A DNA stretch of 64,000 nucleotides from Chloroflexota bacterium. Lineage in GTDB: Bacteria; Chloroflexota; Dehalococcoidia; JABGRK01. Location of the stretch: NCBI GenBank assembly GCA_018648325.1, contig JABGRK010000011.1:21478-85477 (forward strand), in the 5' to 3' direction. The position numbers and the translations under genes were made by a program. The notes below the pieces were generated by a model that was not told the DNA's origin, ran no database searches, and saw nothing but the letters and a program-made list of their open reading frames with translations. Positions 42,827 to 51,795 of the stretch are shown in pieces; position 1 is the first letter of the stretch, and each line of letters begins with the position of its first letter.

Positions 42827-43527
42827 TCTTCGGTCTGTTCCTTTTCTGCCTGTGAACTCATTCTGTTTACGATTGACCCATCCTCCAAAACTATGATTTG
42901 GCTGGCATGTTTTGCTATCTCCAGGTCATGGGTAACCATCACAATGGTGTGTCCATCATTATTCAACTCTTCAAGCAGGCCCAAAATCTGTTTCCCTGTT
43001 TTCTGATCCAGATTGCCGGTAGGCTCATCTGCCAGTATAAGCATTGGGTTGGATACTAAAGCTCTGGCGATTGCGATCCTCTGCTGTTCACCCCCGCTCA
43101 GTTCGCTTGGCTTATGAGTGGCTCTGTTCTCCAGCCCTACTCTCCTCAGCATATCCATCGCGGCCTGCTGGCCTGCCCCGTTCTTTTTTATTCCACTAAA
43201 CATTATGGGTAGTAGTACGTTTTCAAGCGCATTGAGCGAAGGGATCAGGTGGAATTGCTGAAAGATATAAGCGATCCTGCCTCTTCTGACTGAAACAAGC
43301 TCATTCTCATTCAGGATGTCTATGCGTTGTCCGTCAAAAACTACCTGCCCTTCTGATAGATTATCCAAACAACCTATGATGTTAAGAAGGGTTGATTTAC
43401 CGCTTCCTGAAGGGCCCATAATGGCAATAAAATCGCCTTGAGTAACCTTGAGGGAAACTCCTTGAAGAGCTACAACTTGTGAATGGCCCTCACCGTAAAT
43501 TTTGGATACATTGTTTATTTCTAACAT
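42823..43527 (-). CDS. ABC exporter ATPase, MacB/LolD type
   Basis: About 234 residues from ATG 43527 ('MLEINNVSKIYGEG'), behind AGAGGA; a start at 43563 would add 12 residues and lies inside the permease gene. Walker A 'GPSGSGKSTLLNIIG', 'YIFQQFHLIPSLNALENVLLP', signature 'LSGGEQQRIAIARAL', Walker B 'LILADEPTGNLD', H-loop 'VMVTHD'. It powers the FtsX-type permease encoded just upstream. Confidence 0.93.
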   Translation of the reverse strand: MLEINNVSKIYGEGHSQVVALQGVSLKVTQGDFIAIMGPSGSGKSTLLNIIGCLDNLSEGQVVFDGQRIDILNENELVSVRRGRIAYIFQQFHLIPSLNALENVLLPIMFSGIKKNGAGQQAAMDMLRRVGLENRATHKPSELSGGEQQRIAIARALVSNPMLILADEPTGNLDQKTGKQILGLLEELNNDGHTIVMVTHDLEIAKHASQIIVLEDGSIVNRMSSQAEKEQTEE

Positions 43528-43537
43528 CAAAATCCTC

Positions 43538-44737
43538 TTACATCGACCTGAAGGAATCTGCAACTTTAACCTTTGCTGCCCTGAATGCAGGATAGCTGGT
43601 TGCTACAATAGCAAGAAGCGTGGCCAGTCCCAGCGATACTGGCAGGTAAGTCAGAATGTAGGCAATCTGAATTCCATCAAAGATTATCGGCCCAACTATA
43701 TACGCTAGTAGAGTACCCAAAAGATAGCCGAAGATACCTCCGATTACCCCGATAATAATCGCCTCATAAATGAAAACCTTGAGTATCTGGTTTCTGGATG
43801 CCCCGACTGCTCTCATGATTCCGATATCCCTGATGCGCTCGTTTACGGAAGCCATCATGGTGTTTATTACTCCAAACGCTCCTACAAGCAGGGTGATTCC
43901 GGCCAGAGTCATCATAAAAGTGTTCACTTTGTTCATCATTCCCATTTCAGCCGCCGCTACCGCCTGGACTGCAACCGCTCTTACACCGGCAATGTTGCTG
44001 TTTATAGCATCTGCAATGGTTTCTACCGGGCAACCGTTACATAGTGCACGTATATCTGCTGTGGATATAAATCCCTCTTTAGCAAATGCGGTCTGCGTTG
44101 TTGCCAGTGTAGCGAAAACCTGCAAATCGTCGTTTGATCCGGATTCGGCAAGGATGCCGGCAACTGTTACATTGGTTCCATTAAGTGAAACCTGATCGCC
44201 GATTTTAAGCCCCAGTGTATCGGCAGCCACCTTACCAAGCATAACCTGGTTCGAACTCGCGAGATATTCCCCTTCGGCAATAACCCACCATGTTTTGACC
44301 TTTCGCTCCTCCATAGGGTCAATACCAACCACCGTTACCTTTACATCATTTATATTGGTGTTAATATAAATTTTTGGAGCAAGAGTAGAAATCTTCTCAT
44401 CTGGTCCAAACCCTGCCGCGATTCCGCTGGCCCTTATCTCGCTATCTGCTATCTGTTGAATTTCGGGCAGTATATCTTCTGGAATATAGTTTTCTCCATA
44501 TGACAGTTGCCCAAGACTAAGGTCTCCCATTTGCATATCTATACTATTAATTGCAGGACTAACCGTCAGGTTAGGGCCGTATTTTTCCAGTTGATCCAAA
44601 AGTTTGGACTGGCCTGCGTTGGAAATGGTTAAAATACCAATCACTGTCATCGTGGCAACAACCACACCAAAAGCGGCATATAGCACCCGCTTCTTGCGGC
44701 GCATTACATCGTTTAGAACTATGCGATATAGTTTCAT
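43538..44737 (-). CDS. FtsX/MacB-type ABC permease
   Basis: A 399-residue membrane protein with the MacB/FtsX layout: one N-terminal helix (about 18-40), a large extracytoplasmic MacB-PCD domain (40-265), then three helices (about 275, 325, 370). 'NTMMASVNERIRDIGIMRAVGAS' is the conserved coupling region, and the protein ends 'YPAFRAAKVKVADSFRSM'. It is the first part of an exporter or mechanotransmission pump. Cys residues 'LCNGCP' in the outer domain are unusual. No outer-membrane or adaptor partner lies in the operon. Confidence 0.9.
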   Translation of the reverse strand: MKLYRIVLNDVMRRKKRVLYAAFGVVVATMTVIGILTISNAGQSKLLDQLEKYGPNLTVSPAINSIDMQMGDLSLGQLSYGENYIPEDILPEIQQIADSEIRASGIAAGFGPDEKISTLAPKIYINTNINDVKVTVVGIDPMEERKVKTWWVIAEGEYLASSNQVMLGKVAADTLGLKIGDQVSLNGTNVTVAGILAESGSNDDLQVFATLATTQTAFAKEGFISTADIRALCNGCPVETIADAINSNIAGVRAVAVQAVAAAEMGMMNKVNTFMMTLAGITLLVGAFGVINTMMASVNERIRDIGIMRAVGASRNQILKVFIYEAIIIGVIGGIFGYLLGTLLAYIVGPIIFDGIQIAYILTYLPVSLGLATLLAIVATSYPAFRAAKVKVADSFRSM

Positions 44738-44810
44738 GCTAAGGCATCTCCATGATCTGAGCTATTAAATTCCTTAAATGGTAGTGTGAGTGTTACTAGT
44801 TTTCTATCCC

Positions 44811-44993
44811 TTATGCCGTACCAATATTAAGCTCTGTTGATGTGTCACCCTTTGTCCACAAACCTGAGCTTACAAATTCTTTTACCATGCCGCAGAGTTT
44901 GCACATGCCTTTGGTTAAACCGTTTTGGGGTTGCTCTAAAACCCAATAGTGGCAGCACTCTCTGGTTTGTTGTTTATCTGTTGTTTTTTGCAT
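44811..44993 (-). CDS. Small Cys/His (zinc-ribbon-like) protein
   Basis: A 60-residue protein with 'ECCHYWVLEQPQNGLTKGMCKLCGMVKEF', a compact C-x-H ... CxxC pattern seen in small conserved proteins of Chloroflexota and Actinobacteria. It probably binds one zinc. No signal peptide. It lies between the PDZ gene and the permease gene on the same strand, suggesting a role with that exporter. Its family function is unknown. Confidence 0.65.
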   Translation of the reverse strand: MQKTTDKQQTRECCHYWVLEQPQNGLTKGMCKLCGMVKEFVSSGLWTKGDTSTELNIGTA

Positions 44994-45008
44994 AATATTT
45001 CCTTACGT

Positions 45009-45449
45009 TTAAACAGGGAACAGCTCAACCGTCTGGTTTATGCCTTCTCTGTATATTTTCATAGTTATCCCGCAACCACCGGGGCATGCCTTTATAACAC
45101 CGAAAAGAGAAGTATTCTCAATTGTTACACCATTGCACATAACTACAACATCGCCGACCTCTATTCCAGCGTTGTCAGCGGAGCTACCCGGAGTAATTTC
45201 GGTTATCAGGGCACCACTGGTCACATCGAGATTAAACTGCCTTGCAACTTGAGGTGTAATGGAAAGATACGTTATACCCAATCCAATTGATGTGCTGTTA
45301 TTATTCGGGGCATAGGGTGATACTGTATTGTTTGATTGAGGCAGAAATACAAATAGTAGTAGAGGCAGGATAATAAGCGTGGCAATAATACTGCTAGAGA
45401 TAATTGATCTCAACTTATTTGAAAACAGCTTTTTAAATATTAAAGACAT
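45009..45449 (-). CDS. Membrane-anchored PDZ-domain protein
   Basis: A 146-residue protein with one N-terminal helix (about 15-38), a low-complexity Asn/Ser linker, and a PDZ domain: 'IGLGITYLSIT' near 55, 'GALITEITPGSSADNAGIEVGDVVVMCNGVTI' and a C-terminal strand. Three Cys in the domain ('VMCNG', 'ACPGGCG') are unusual for PDZ and may bind metal or be redox-active. It has no protease domain. It lies between the histidine kinase and the exporter, so it may sense or scaffold outside the membrane. Confidence 0.82.
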   Translation of the reverse strand: MSLIFKKLFSNKLRSIISSSIIATLIILPLLLFVFLPQSNNTVSPYAPNNNSTSIGLGITYLSITPQVARQFNLDVTSGALITEITPGSSADNAGIEVGDVVVMCNGVTIENTSLFGVIKACPGGCGITMKIYREGINQTVELFPV

Positions 45450-45527
45450 TATAGTTATTCCTGATTGCTTTCCTATATCTATAATGCCATCATTTTATTA
45501 GAAAAGTATTAGAATTTGATGAGAATT

Positions 45528-46916
45528 CTAATAAAGCTTGAGCCACAGTGTGAATGTGGTGCCTTTGTCGGGAGTGCTTTCAACGGTGATCTTTCCTGCA
45601 TGTTGCCGGGCAATTCCGGCAACGATAGATAGCCCCAATCCTGTCCCCCCACTACTGCGGGAATGCGCCTTGTCGACTCGGTAGAAGCGATCGAAGATAT
45701 AAGACAGGTGCTCGGAAGCAATGCCGCTACCGTTATCGGTCACATCCAGACATGCCCAATCGGATTGTTGGTATATCGATATTGTGATTGTGCCACCTTT
45801 GGGTGTATACCTGACGGCGTTGTCCAGAAGGTTAACAAGTAGCTGTTTTATGCGATGAACAACTACATTTGCCTTTAGCTCTTCGGCGCGTCTGATATTA
45901 AATTGCCTGTCTTCGGTTATAGACTGTACTCGTTTAAGCTCTTGAATCGCTATATCCTTTAGCAACACCGTTTCCTGTTTTTCGGATTGAAACGACTCAA
46001 GTTCGGCCAGAATCAGAAGGTCGTTTGCTATCTTGACCATACGTGATGTTTCTGACTCTATTTCTGAGAGAGAAACCTTTCGATCTTGCTCGCTGATATT
46101 CTTTTTCAGTAAATCGATATTGCCTTTTATCACCGTAAGCGGAGTCCTCAGTTCATGGGAAGCATCGGCTACAAAGTGTTTTTGTGACTCAAAAACGGTG
46201 TTCAGGTGCTCAATCATGTGATCGAATGTATCCGCCAGTTGTCCGATTTCATCCTTGGGTCCGGTATGACCAACCCTTTGGTTTAAATCCGAGCTGTTTT
46301 CAATCGCACTGGCTGTAGTAGTGATCTTCCTGACCGGTGCAAGCGCATACCTGACTATGATGCTTCCCACTATGGAGGCTAACACCAGCGCAGTTAGAAT
46401 GCTGGCTATAATGGCCCATCTCACCTGATTCATAGTAGCGTCCAATGGACTGAGTGATTGGGCCACCTCAAGAAGAAGCGTCTCATCTCCCAAAAACAGT
46501 GGGGAAACCATCATCCTGATTCTGGTGTTATTACCCGCCGCTACTGTTCTGATAACTACATTGTCATCAAATCCTTCCTCAATGAGTGCCAGGTTTACCG
46601 GCAATTCCTGGCTGCCAAGATTATCGGTTTTAACAACAACGTTTCCATTCTGGTCTATTATCTGTATGTATATTCCGGGCGAGGCAAATTCATTTACAGC
46701 AGGAAGTTCATCGTGGAAAACTTTGTAATCCAGTGGAGTAGATATCTCATTGGGATGAAATGTGCCGTGAACTTGAGCCGAATACACCTTCAAATCACTG
46801 TCGATCTGATCGCTAAGGTATCGCTGCAAGAATGTATGAATAACGATTCCTGAGAGAATGAGAATCACACAGAGTATAAGCGCAAACCAGAGAGTCAGTC
46901 GCCAGCGAATCGGCAT
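45528..46916 (-). CDS. Sensor histidine kinase
   Basis: A 462-residue membrane kinase: helix at about 10-30, outer sensor to about 165, second helix at 168-190, HAMP with 'LAPVRKITTTASAIENSSDL', H-box 'FVADASHELRTPLTVIKGN', N-box 'LLDNAVRYTP', 'DNGSGIASEHL' and 'GTGLGLSIVAGIARQH'. It phosphorylates the adjacent regulator. The start at ATG 46916 follows directly after the regulator stop. The signal is unknown; the linked exporter and metal-type proteins suggest metal or redox stress. Confidence 0.93.
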   Translation of the reverse strand: MPIRWRLTLWFALILCVILILSGIVIHTFLQRYLSDQIDSDLKVYSAQVHGTFHPNEISTPLDYKVFHDELPAVNEFASPGIYIQIIDQNGNVVVKTDNLGSQELPVNLALIEEGFDDNVVIRTVAAGNNTRIRMMVSPLFLGDETLLLEVAQSLSPLDATMNQVRWAIIASILTALVLASIVGSIIVRYALAPVRKITTTASAIENSSDLNQRVGHTGPKDEIGQLADTFDHMIEHLNTVFESQKHFVADASHELRTPLTVIKGNIDLLKKNISEQDRKVSLSEIESETSRMVKIANDLLILAELESFQSEKQETVLLKDIAIQELKRVQSITEDRQFNIRRAEELKANVVVHRIKQLLVNLLDNAVRYTPKGGTITISIYQQSDWACLDVTDNGSGIASEHLSYIFDRFYRVDKAHSRSSGGTGLGLSIVAGIARQHAGKITVESTPDKGTTFTLWLKLY

Positions 46917-46920
46917 TCAT

Positions 46921-47586
46921 CTACTCCTTAAGCACATAGCCCACGCTGCGTACAGTGTGAATCAGGCGGGCCTTGCCTGAAATCTCCAGCTTTGACCGCA
47001 AATATCGAACGTATACATCAATAACGTTTGATTCACCATCAAAGTCATAGCCCCATACGTTTTCGTAAATCACGTTTCTGGTCAACACCTGCCTTGGGTG
47101 TCGCATGAACAGTTCCAGCAGATCAAATTCCTGTGCGGACAGCTCTACAGCATCACTGCCTCGCCAAACCTCTCTGGTAGTTGTATTGAGCGATATATCT
47201 TCAAACTGAAGCTGTGATTCTTTTTGAGGGCGAGGGCGTCTGAGTAATGCTCGTACTCTGGCCAATAGCTCATCGAATTCAAATGGCTTTATCAGGTAAT
47301 CGTCAGCTCCACTCTCAAGTCCTGCGATTTTATCGGCAGTTGTCCCTTTGGCAGTGAGCATTAGTATGGGCACATCGCTTGTTTGCCGTAAGCGCTTGCT
47401 GGCTTCAATCCCATCCATGCCAGGCATCATAACATCAAGAATGACAAGATCGGGGTTTGTTTCGGTGAATGTTTTCAAAGCTTCATCCCCGTCAACCGCT
47501 GTACCAATTGTGTAACCCTCATATTCTAAACCGCGTTTAACAAAGCTAACAATTCCCGGATCATCATCAACTACTAAGATATGCAT
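46921..47586 (-). CDS. OmpR/PhoB-family response regulator
   Basis: About 221 residues from ATG 47586 ('[11 protein letters not shown]'); a TTG at 47601 adds five residues. Receiver acid pocket 'DDD', phospho-Asp in '[13 protein letters not shown]', Thr in 'LMLTAKG', Lys in '[20 protein letters not shown]'. The C-terminal winged helix has '[16 protein letters not shown]', '[25 protein letters not shown]' and 'VRSVGYVL'. It heads the operon with the kinase, PDZ protein and exporter and probably controls it. Confidence 0.94.
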   Translation of the reverse strand: MHILVVDDDPGIVSFVKRGLEYEGYTIGTAVDGDEALKTFTETNPDLVILDVMMPGMDGIEASKRLRQTSDVPILMLTAKGTTADKIAGLESGADDYLIKPFEFDELLARVRALLRRPRPQKESQLQFEDISLNTTTREVWRGSDAVELSAQEFDLLELFMRHPRQVLTRNVIYENVWGYDFDGESNVIDVYVRYLRSKLEISGKARLIHTVRSVGYVLKE

Positions 47587-47711
47587 AGTGTAATCCGCCA
47601 ATCGACGTTTCTGATTTTTGTATCATAGCTGCTTAGATGAGTTCGGTCAATAAAACTGAATGTGAAGTCTAAACTGAGGGAGAAATAGCAGTGCGCATGT
47701 GGAGGTATCTT

Positions 47712-47939
47712 TTAAATTGCGTAGTCTTCGGGTACTTCCTTTTTCATGCCATACTTTGTCTTCATCCAGGTTCTCTCGTGTGCGTAGTATACGAAAAGCT
47801 TTATCAGCGTATCGGCGAAACCAATTTCAAGGGCAAGCGCCAGTTTACCGGTGAACAGGTACGCGACAAAAGCAGTAATTGCATATGCAAGCACACGCCA
47901 TGTAAGGGCTTTTACTATACTTCGTTTGTGTGTTTCCAT
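47712..47939 (-). CDS. DUF2061 small membrane protein
   Basis: A 75-residue protein with 'SIVKALTWRVLAYAITAFVAYLFTG', a second helix and 'KLFVYYAHERTWMKTKYGMK', the DUF2061 pattern (two helices, then a WxxxxxG tail). The family is uncharacterised but often lies with sulfate-assimilation genes, as it does here at the end of the sulfur operon. Confidence 0.85.
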   Translation of the reverse strand: METHKRSIVKALTWRVLAYAITAFVAYLFTGKLALALEIGFADTLIKLFVYYAHERTWMKTKYGMKKEVPEDYAI

Positions 47940-47964
47940 TACTACTAATTCTCAACCTATCTGA

Positions 47965-48198
47965 TTATTTGCTGATAGTTAAAATGAAGCGGTTTTCACC
48001 GTCCTGCTTGAAATCCGGTTTTATGCCTTTGTCTTTTAGTTCTTGGGCAACACTTTTTAGCGATTCTGTGTCACCCAAAACTATGTTCAGGGTTTCTCCG
48101 TCTCTTAAATCGTTTACCGCTTCTGCCGCTTTCATCTTGGATACGGGGCAAACAAATCCGCACAAATCAAATTCTACTGTTTTTATCTTATCGTTCAT
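47965..48198 (-). CDS. TusA-family sulfurtransferase-like protein
   Basis: A 77-residue SirA/TusA-like protein: 'FDLCGFVCPVSKMKAAEAVNDLRDGETLNIVLGD' with the catalytic Cys in 'CP', and a C-terminal beta strand. In place of the usual CPxP it has CPVS. TusA proteins relay persulfide sulfur. Its start overlaps the cysteine synthase stop, so it is coupled to sulfur assimilation. Confidence 0.85.
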   Translation of the reverse strand: MNDKIKTVEFDLCGFVCPVSKMKAAEAVNDLRDGETLNIVLGDTESLKSVAQELKDKGIKPDFKQDGENRFILTISK

Positions 48199-49196
48199 AT
48201 TCCACCTCCGCGGCCGTATTGTCGCCTGGCCGCAAGTTCAGCCTCAAGTATGTCTTTGTAAAAACTTGTGTATTTAAAAGCATCGTCCGGCGATATTGCA
48301 ACCGCAACGCCTTTACCTTCGCCGATATAGTTTAGCGCTGCAAAGAGTATTGCGCCGGTTGTCGGCCCAACTGGTATCCCGTCTTTTCTGGCAAGATCGA
48401 TGGCTGTCTGGTAGGCATCTTCATCTTTTACCTGTACAAAATCGTCAATTACCGACCTGTTCAGTATCTTGGGTATGTATTCTTCAGCCAGTCCTGTGAT
48501 CCTCTTCATTCCTGGCAGCTTGTGATCCGGTGATGCCGGTTCCACTCCTATAATACGTATTGCAGGGTTCTGTTCTTTAAGGTACTTGCCGATGCCGGAT
48601 ATAGTTCCGCAGGTTCCGAATCCAGCAAAGAAATAATCTATTTTGCCCTGTGTTTGATTCCATATTTCAGGGCCGGTTGACCGATAGTGTGCCTGTACAT
48701 TCAGCTCATTTTCATATTGGTTAGGGCTAACGTATGTGTCTTTTAAGGCCGGGCTTTTAATAAGCCCGTTAACCAGCCCTCTGGCTCCCTCGGAAGGGAA
48801 CAGGGGGCAAAGACCATCATCGGCCTCCATGAGCTTTGCCCCCAAAAATTTCAGTATAATCTTTTTTTCTTCAGGAACCTGATCGGGCACTGCTATCTCT
48901 ACAGGTATTCCCAGTGCGTTAGCTACGCAGGCAAGCGCAATGCCGGTGTTGCCTGATGATGGCTCGACAATTGTTTTACCGTCAGTGTCCAGCCCCTTTA
49001 GCATCTCATTGGCGATTCGGTCTTTTATTGAACCGAAAGGATTGTATCTTTCCAGCTTTAAATAAAGCTGAAGTTTTTCATTTGTATTGAGCCGGTTCAC
49101 TCTAACCAGCGGCGTGGGATTTTCCACGCTTGCTACCAGTTGGGTCACATCCGAATAAACCCTACGCTTATGATCCGGGTGGTTGCCTGCATCCAT
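48195..49196 (-). CDS. Cysteine synthase (CysK/CysM family)
   Basis: A 333-residue PLP enzyme that makes cysteine from O-acetylserine (or O-phosphoserine) and sulfide. 'NPTPLVRVNRLN', 'KLERYNPFGSIKDRIANEML' with the PLP lysine, 'VEPSSGNTGIALACVANALGI', 'GTCGTISGIGKYLKEQ' and 'GPTTGAILFAAL' are in family order. The C-terminal 'YGRGGGI' is short. The specific acceptor cannot be told apart from sequence alone. It follows the APS reductase gene in the operon. Confidence 0.93.
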   Translation of the reverse strand: MDAGNHPDHKRRVYSDVTQLVASVENPTPLVRVNRLNTNEKLQLYLKLERYNPFGSIKDRIANEMLKGLDTDGKTIVEPSSGNTGIALACVANALGIPVEIAVPDQVPEEKKIILKFLGAKLMEADDGLCPLFPSEGARGLVNGLIKSPALKDTYVSPNQYENELNVQAHYRSTGPEIWNQTQGKIDYFFAGFGTCGTISGIGKYLKEQNPAIRIIGVEPASPDHKLPGMKRITGLAEEYIPKILNRSVIDDFVQVKDEDAYQTAIDLARKDGIPVGPTTGAILFAALNYIGEGKGVAVAISPDDAFKYTSFYKDILEAELAARRQYGRGGGI

Positions 49197-49227
49197 ATCA
49201 CACGATCCTGATTTTATTTATCCAGTA

Positions 49228-49968
49228 CTATTTTAACACCTGTGTGTGAATTCCGCATTCTCCACCGCATTTGCTGGTATCCTGCCATCGGCCGTCTCTC
49301 TCCAGATCGCCACCGGGGCTGGAGCATGGCGCGCAACCCAGTGATCGGTATCCCTGGCTATACCACGGATGAGGTTCTATGCCTCTTGTGGACATATAGC
49401 TCCAGATTTCCGCCTCGGTAAATGTCAGGATGGGGTTTATTTTCATAAGTCCACCCTTATTTTCTATCTCCTCATAATCAGTTCGGGTTCTTCCCTCGGT
49501 ATTTCTCAGTCCCGTTACCCATGCATCAAGGTTTTTTACAGCTTCCTTGGTTGGATCTACTTTAAGTAAGCGGCAGCACTCGTCCGGGTCCACCTTGTAA
49601 ATTGGCGCTCCTTTTTCCGAATCAACCTTGGTAGATATAGTTTCGAACTCCTTGGCCGGCAACAACTCCACATTCAGGCTGGCATCATTAAAAGCCTCGG
49701 GTGCGCTGTTACCTACCATGTAAATCGTGGTGTTGAGGTTCATCTTTTTGTTCATTTTCTTTAAATAGTCGTACGTCTCCTGCGGTTTAAACATGGTCAT
49801 TACTGCAAAGACCTCAATGTTGGGATCAACCTCTCTTGCCAGGTGAACTGCAACCATGCTGTCCTTACCGAAAGAGCAGGCCACTCCTATTTTCGGGTAT
49901 GTTTTTATGGCGTACTCAATAACCTCTTTGGCATGTTTGACTTTATCCATTTCCTTTGTATCCTCCAT
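49228..49968 (-). CDS. cysH: Adenylylsulfate (APS) reductase, CysH type with 4Fe-4S cluster
   Basis: A 246-residue PAPS/APS reductase. PP-loop 'GVACSFGKDSMVAVHLA', then 'DPDECCRLLKVDP' and 'LGCAPCSSPG', the CC and CxxC of the 4Fe-4S-containing APS-type enzymes, and the catalytic Cys in 'ECGIHT' near the C-terminus. It reduces APS to sulfite using thioredoxin or glutathione-type reductants. ATP sulfurylase is not in the window, so APS supply comes from elsewhere. It is followed by the cysteine synthase. Confidence 0.93.
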   Translation of the reverse strand: MEDTKEMDKVKHAKEVIEYAIKTYPKIGVACSFGKDSMVAVHLAREVDPNIEVFAVMTMFKPQETYDYLKKMNKKMNLNTTIYMVGNSAPEAFNDASLNVELLPAKEFETISTKVDSEKGAPIYKVDPDECCRLLKVDPTKEAVKNLDAWVTGLRNTEGRTRTDYEEIENKGGLMKINPILTFTEAEIWSYMSTRGIEPHPWYSQGYRSLGCAPCSSPGGDLERDGRWQDTSKCGGECGIHTQVLK

Positions 49969-50004
49969 TTTTATTATCTTTTTAGTGATGCCGCATCGAT
50001 AGTA

Positions 50005-51552
50005 TTACTTATCCGATAGTACCAATTGCTTGAATTTATCCAAGCCTATTTCATTTATTATTGTTGCCGCGTTGGTATTTTTTTCTTTTAGAATATCCAG
50101 ACACTTGCTGGTAAGCTCAAACGCCTCATCTTCCGAAAGGAACCATGCGATGGGTTGAGCCAGCCTAGTATCTTCGCCGCGCCTACCTCCCACAAGAACC
50201 TCAAATCCCCTGCTTTTTTCAACTATGGCGTCAAAGCAAACTGTTATACAGCGTCCGCAGTACGAGCACTTGTCATAATCTATAACGGCTATGCCGTCTA
50301 CCATGCTTATCGCTTTTTTCTTATTGCAGATAGGGACACACATCTCGCATCCGGTGCAGTTTCCTTCAACGACTTCCGGTTTAATTACTCCCAGATATCC
50401 GATGTCGTTAATATGGGCAACACCGCAGGAATTAGGGCACCCTGACCCGCCAACGCTGATATCCGGGTTGTTGAGACCGATCTGCTCGACATGCTTATCA
50501 ACCCTTCGCAGCAGTGACTGCGGATTGGCGTTGCCCTCGGTACAGTAGTCACCAAAACATGTCTGCAGGTTGTCGATGCCGCTGTCCATTATCCTCAGGT
50601 CGACACTGGCCAGCTCTTTTCTGATATCCTCAACATCGCTTTCATCGACGCATGGAATTTCCGGGGCACCGCGCACTACAAAATGAACGAATCCTTGGCC
50701 GTATTTTTCAGCAATATCGGCTATTTTCCTTAGCTGAGCAGTATTAACCTCCCCGCATGTGGCCCTGATTTTCAGGATAATTTTGCCGCTTTGGTCCTGC
50801 TCAATTTCGTTTGCACAATCGATTGGAGCATAGGCCGGTGTATTGTCCAGGTCTTTGGTTAGCTCCTGTCTGACCTTTTGCTCGCCAAACTGGTTTATCA
50901 GGTCAGCACTTCTTTCGCCGGACTTACCCTGCGTATTCATCAAATCGAAGTAGTTCTGAGTAAATTTCACGCATTGCTGTTCGGACAGGCCTTCGGCCAA
51001 TTTAGTGCCTACAGTGGGATTTACGCCCAGCCTGCCTCCAACTCGAACGTCATATCCCGTTTGTCCGTTATTCTGCACGGCAGTGAAGCTCAAATCGCCC
51101 AGCACCTGTGATATGATGCAGTCCTTGCCACAACCTGCCACGCCAATTTTAACTTTGTTAGACATTGGTACATTGAAGAAATTGTCCAGCACTTGTGCCA
51201 AAACAAGCGGATTGGTTACCGCGTCGGCACAGATGTTGTCTGAATAACATACGTTGATGTTGCGAACTGTCGGGCCGCAGCGGTCCAACTGGCAGTATAC
51301 CTCGGCTAGTTCATCCTTAACCTTATCCACATCGTTTAAATTAACAAAAGGGATAATAGGGGTCTGCCTTGTGGAAAAGAGCAGATAGCCCCTGGCATAT
51401 TTATCGGTAATGTCAGCAAGTTTTACAAGTTGGGTTGAGTTTAAATTGCAGCACGCTGTCTTTACCCACACAGAGTACATATCCTGGCCTTTTAGTTTAA
51501 CCAGACCACTTTTTCTCAGTTCTTCAACGCTTACCTGCGAATTGTCAGCCAT
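50005..51552 (-). CDS. Assimilatory-type sulfite reductase with C-terminal 2x4Fe-4S ferredoxin domain
   Basis: A 515-residue nitrite/sulfite reductase. The siroheme/4Fe-4S core has two half-repeats and 'CFGDYCTEG' followed by 'GGSGCPNSCGVAH', giving the cluster ligands. A ferredoxin domain with 'CTGCEMCVPIC' and 'CSYCGRCITVC' sits at about 405-450. The shape matches the single-chain ferredoxin-containing sulfite reductases of anaerobes, close to Fsr and DsrA/B. Start ATG 51552 follows GGAGGA. It opens the sulfur assimilation operon and supplies sulfide to the cysteine synthase. Confidence 0.92.
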   Translation of the reverse strand: MADNSQVSVEELRKSGLVKLKGQDMYSVWVKTACCNLNSTQLVKLADITDKYARGYLLFSTRQTPIIPFVNLNDVDKVKDELAEVYCQLDRCGPTVRNINVCYSDNICADAVTNPLVLAQVLDNFFNVPMSNKVKIGVAGCGKDCIISQVLGDLSFTAVQNNGQTGYDVRVGGRLGVNPTVGTKLAEGLSEQQCVKFTQNYFDLMNTQGKSGERSADLINQFGEQKVRQELTKDLDNTPAYAPIDCANEIEQDQSGKIILKIRATCGEVNTAQLRKIADIAEKYGQGFVHFVVRGAPEIPCVDESDVEDIRKELASVDLRIMDSGIDNLQTCFGDYCTEGNANPQSLLRRVDKHVEQIGLNNPDISVGGSGCPNSCGVAHINDIGYLGVIKPEVVEGNCTGCEMCVPICNKKKAISMVDGIAVIDYDKCSYCGRCITVCFDAIVEKSRGFEVLVGGRRGEDTRLAQPIAWFLSEDEAFELTSKCLDILKEKNTNAATIINEIGLDKFKQLVLSDK

Positions 51553-51754
51553 TATATTCCTCCATCACAAACACTTCTGGAAGCACATTATATATTATCA
51601 GTAAAATCATAATAAAAGTGATGTATAGTTATTTATATCATACGGCGGAAATGATTGTCAATACCTTTGAGACTGCATACTCTATATGCGACAGATGCTT
51701 AATTAATAGTATTATATGAATAAATACATATGAATGTCTCAGTACTGCGCTAAG

Positions 51755-51795
51755 TATAATTACTCTTTACAGTAGTAACGCATGTGCATTATAAT
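51755..51795 (+). promoter_or_regulatory. Two TATAAT boxes upstream of and at the start of apbE
   Basis: TATAAT occurs at 51755-51760 and again at 51790-51795 (inside the first apbE codons if ATG 51782 is used). Either could be the -10 box of the apbE-rnf operon; no clear -35 is present. The 230 bases between the sulfite reductase and apbE hold no gene. Confidence 0.4.
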
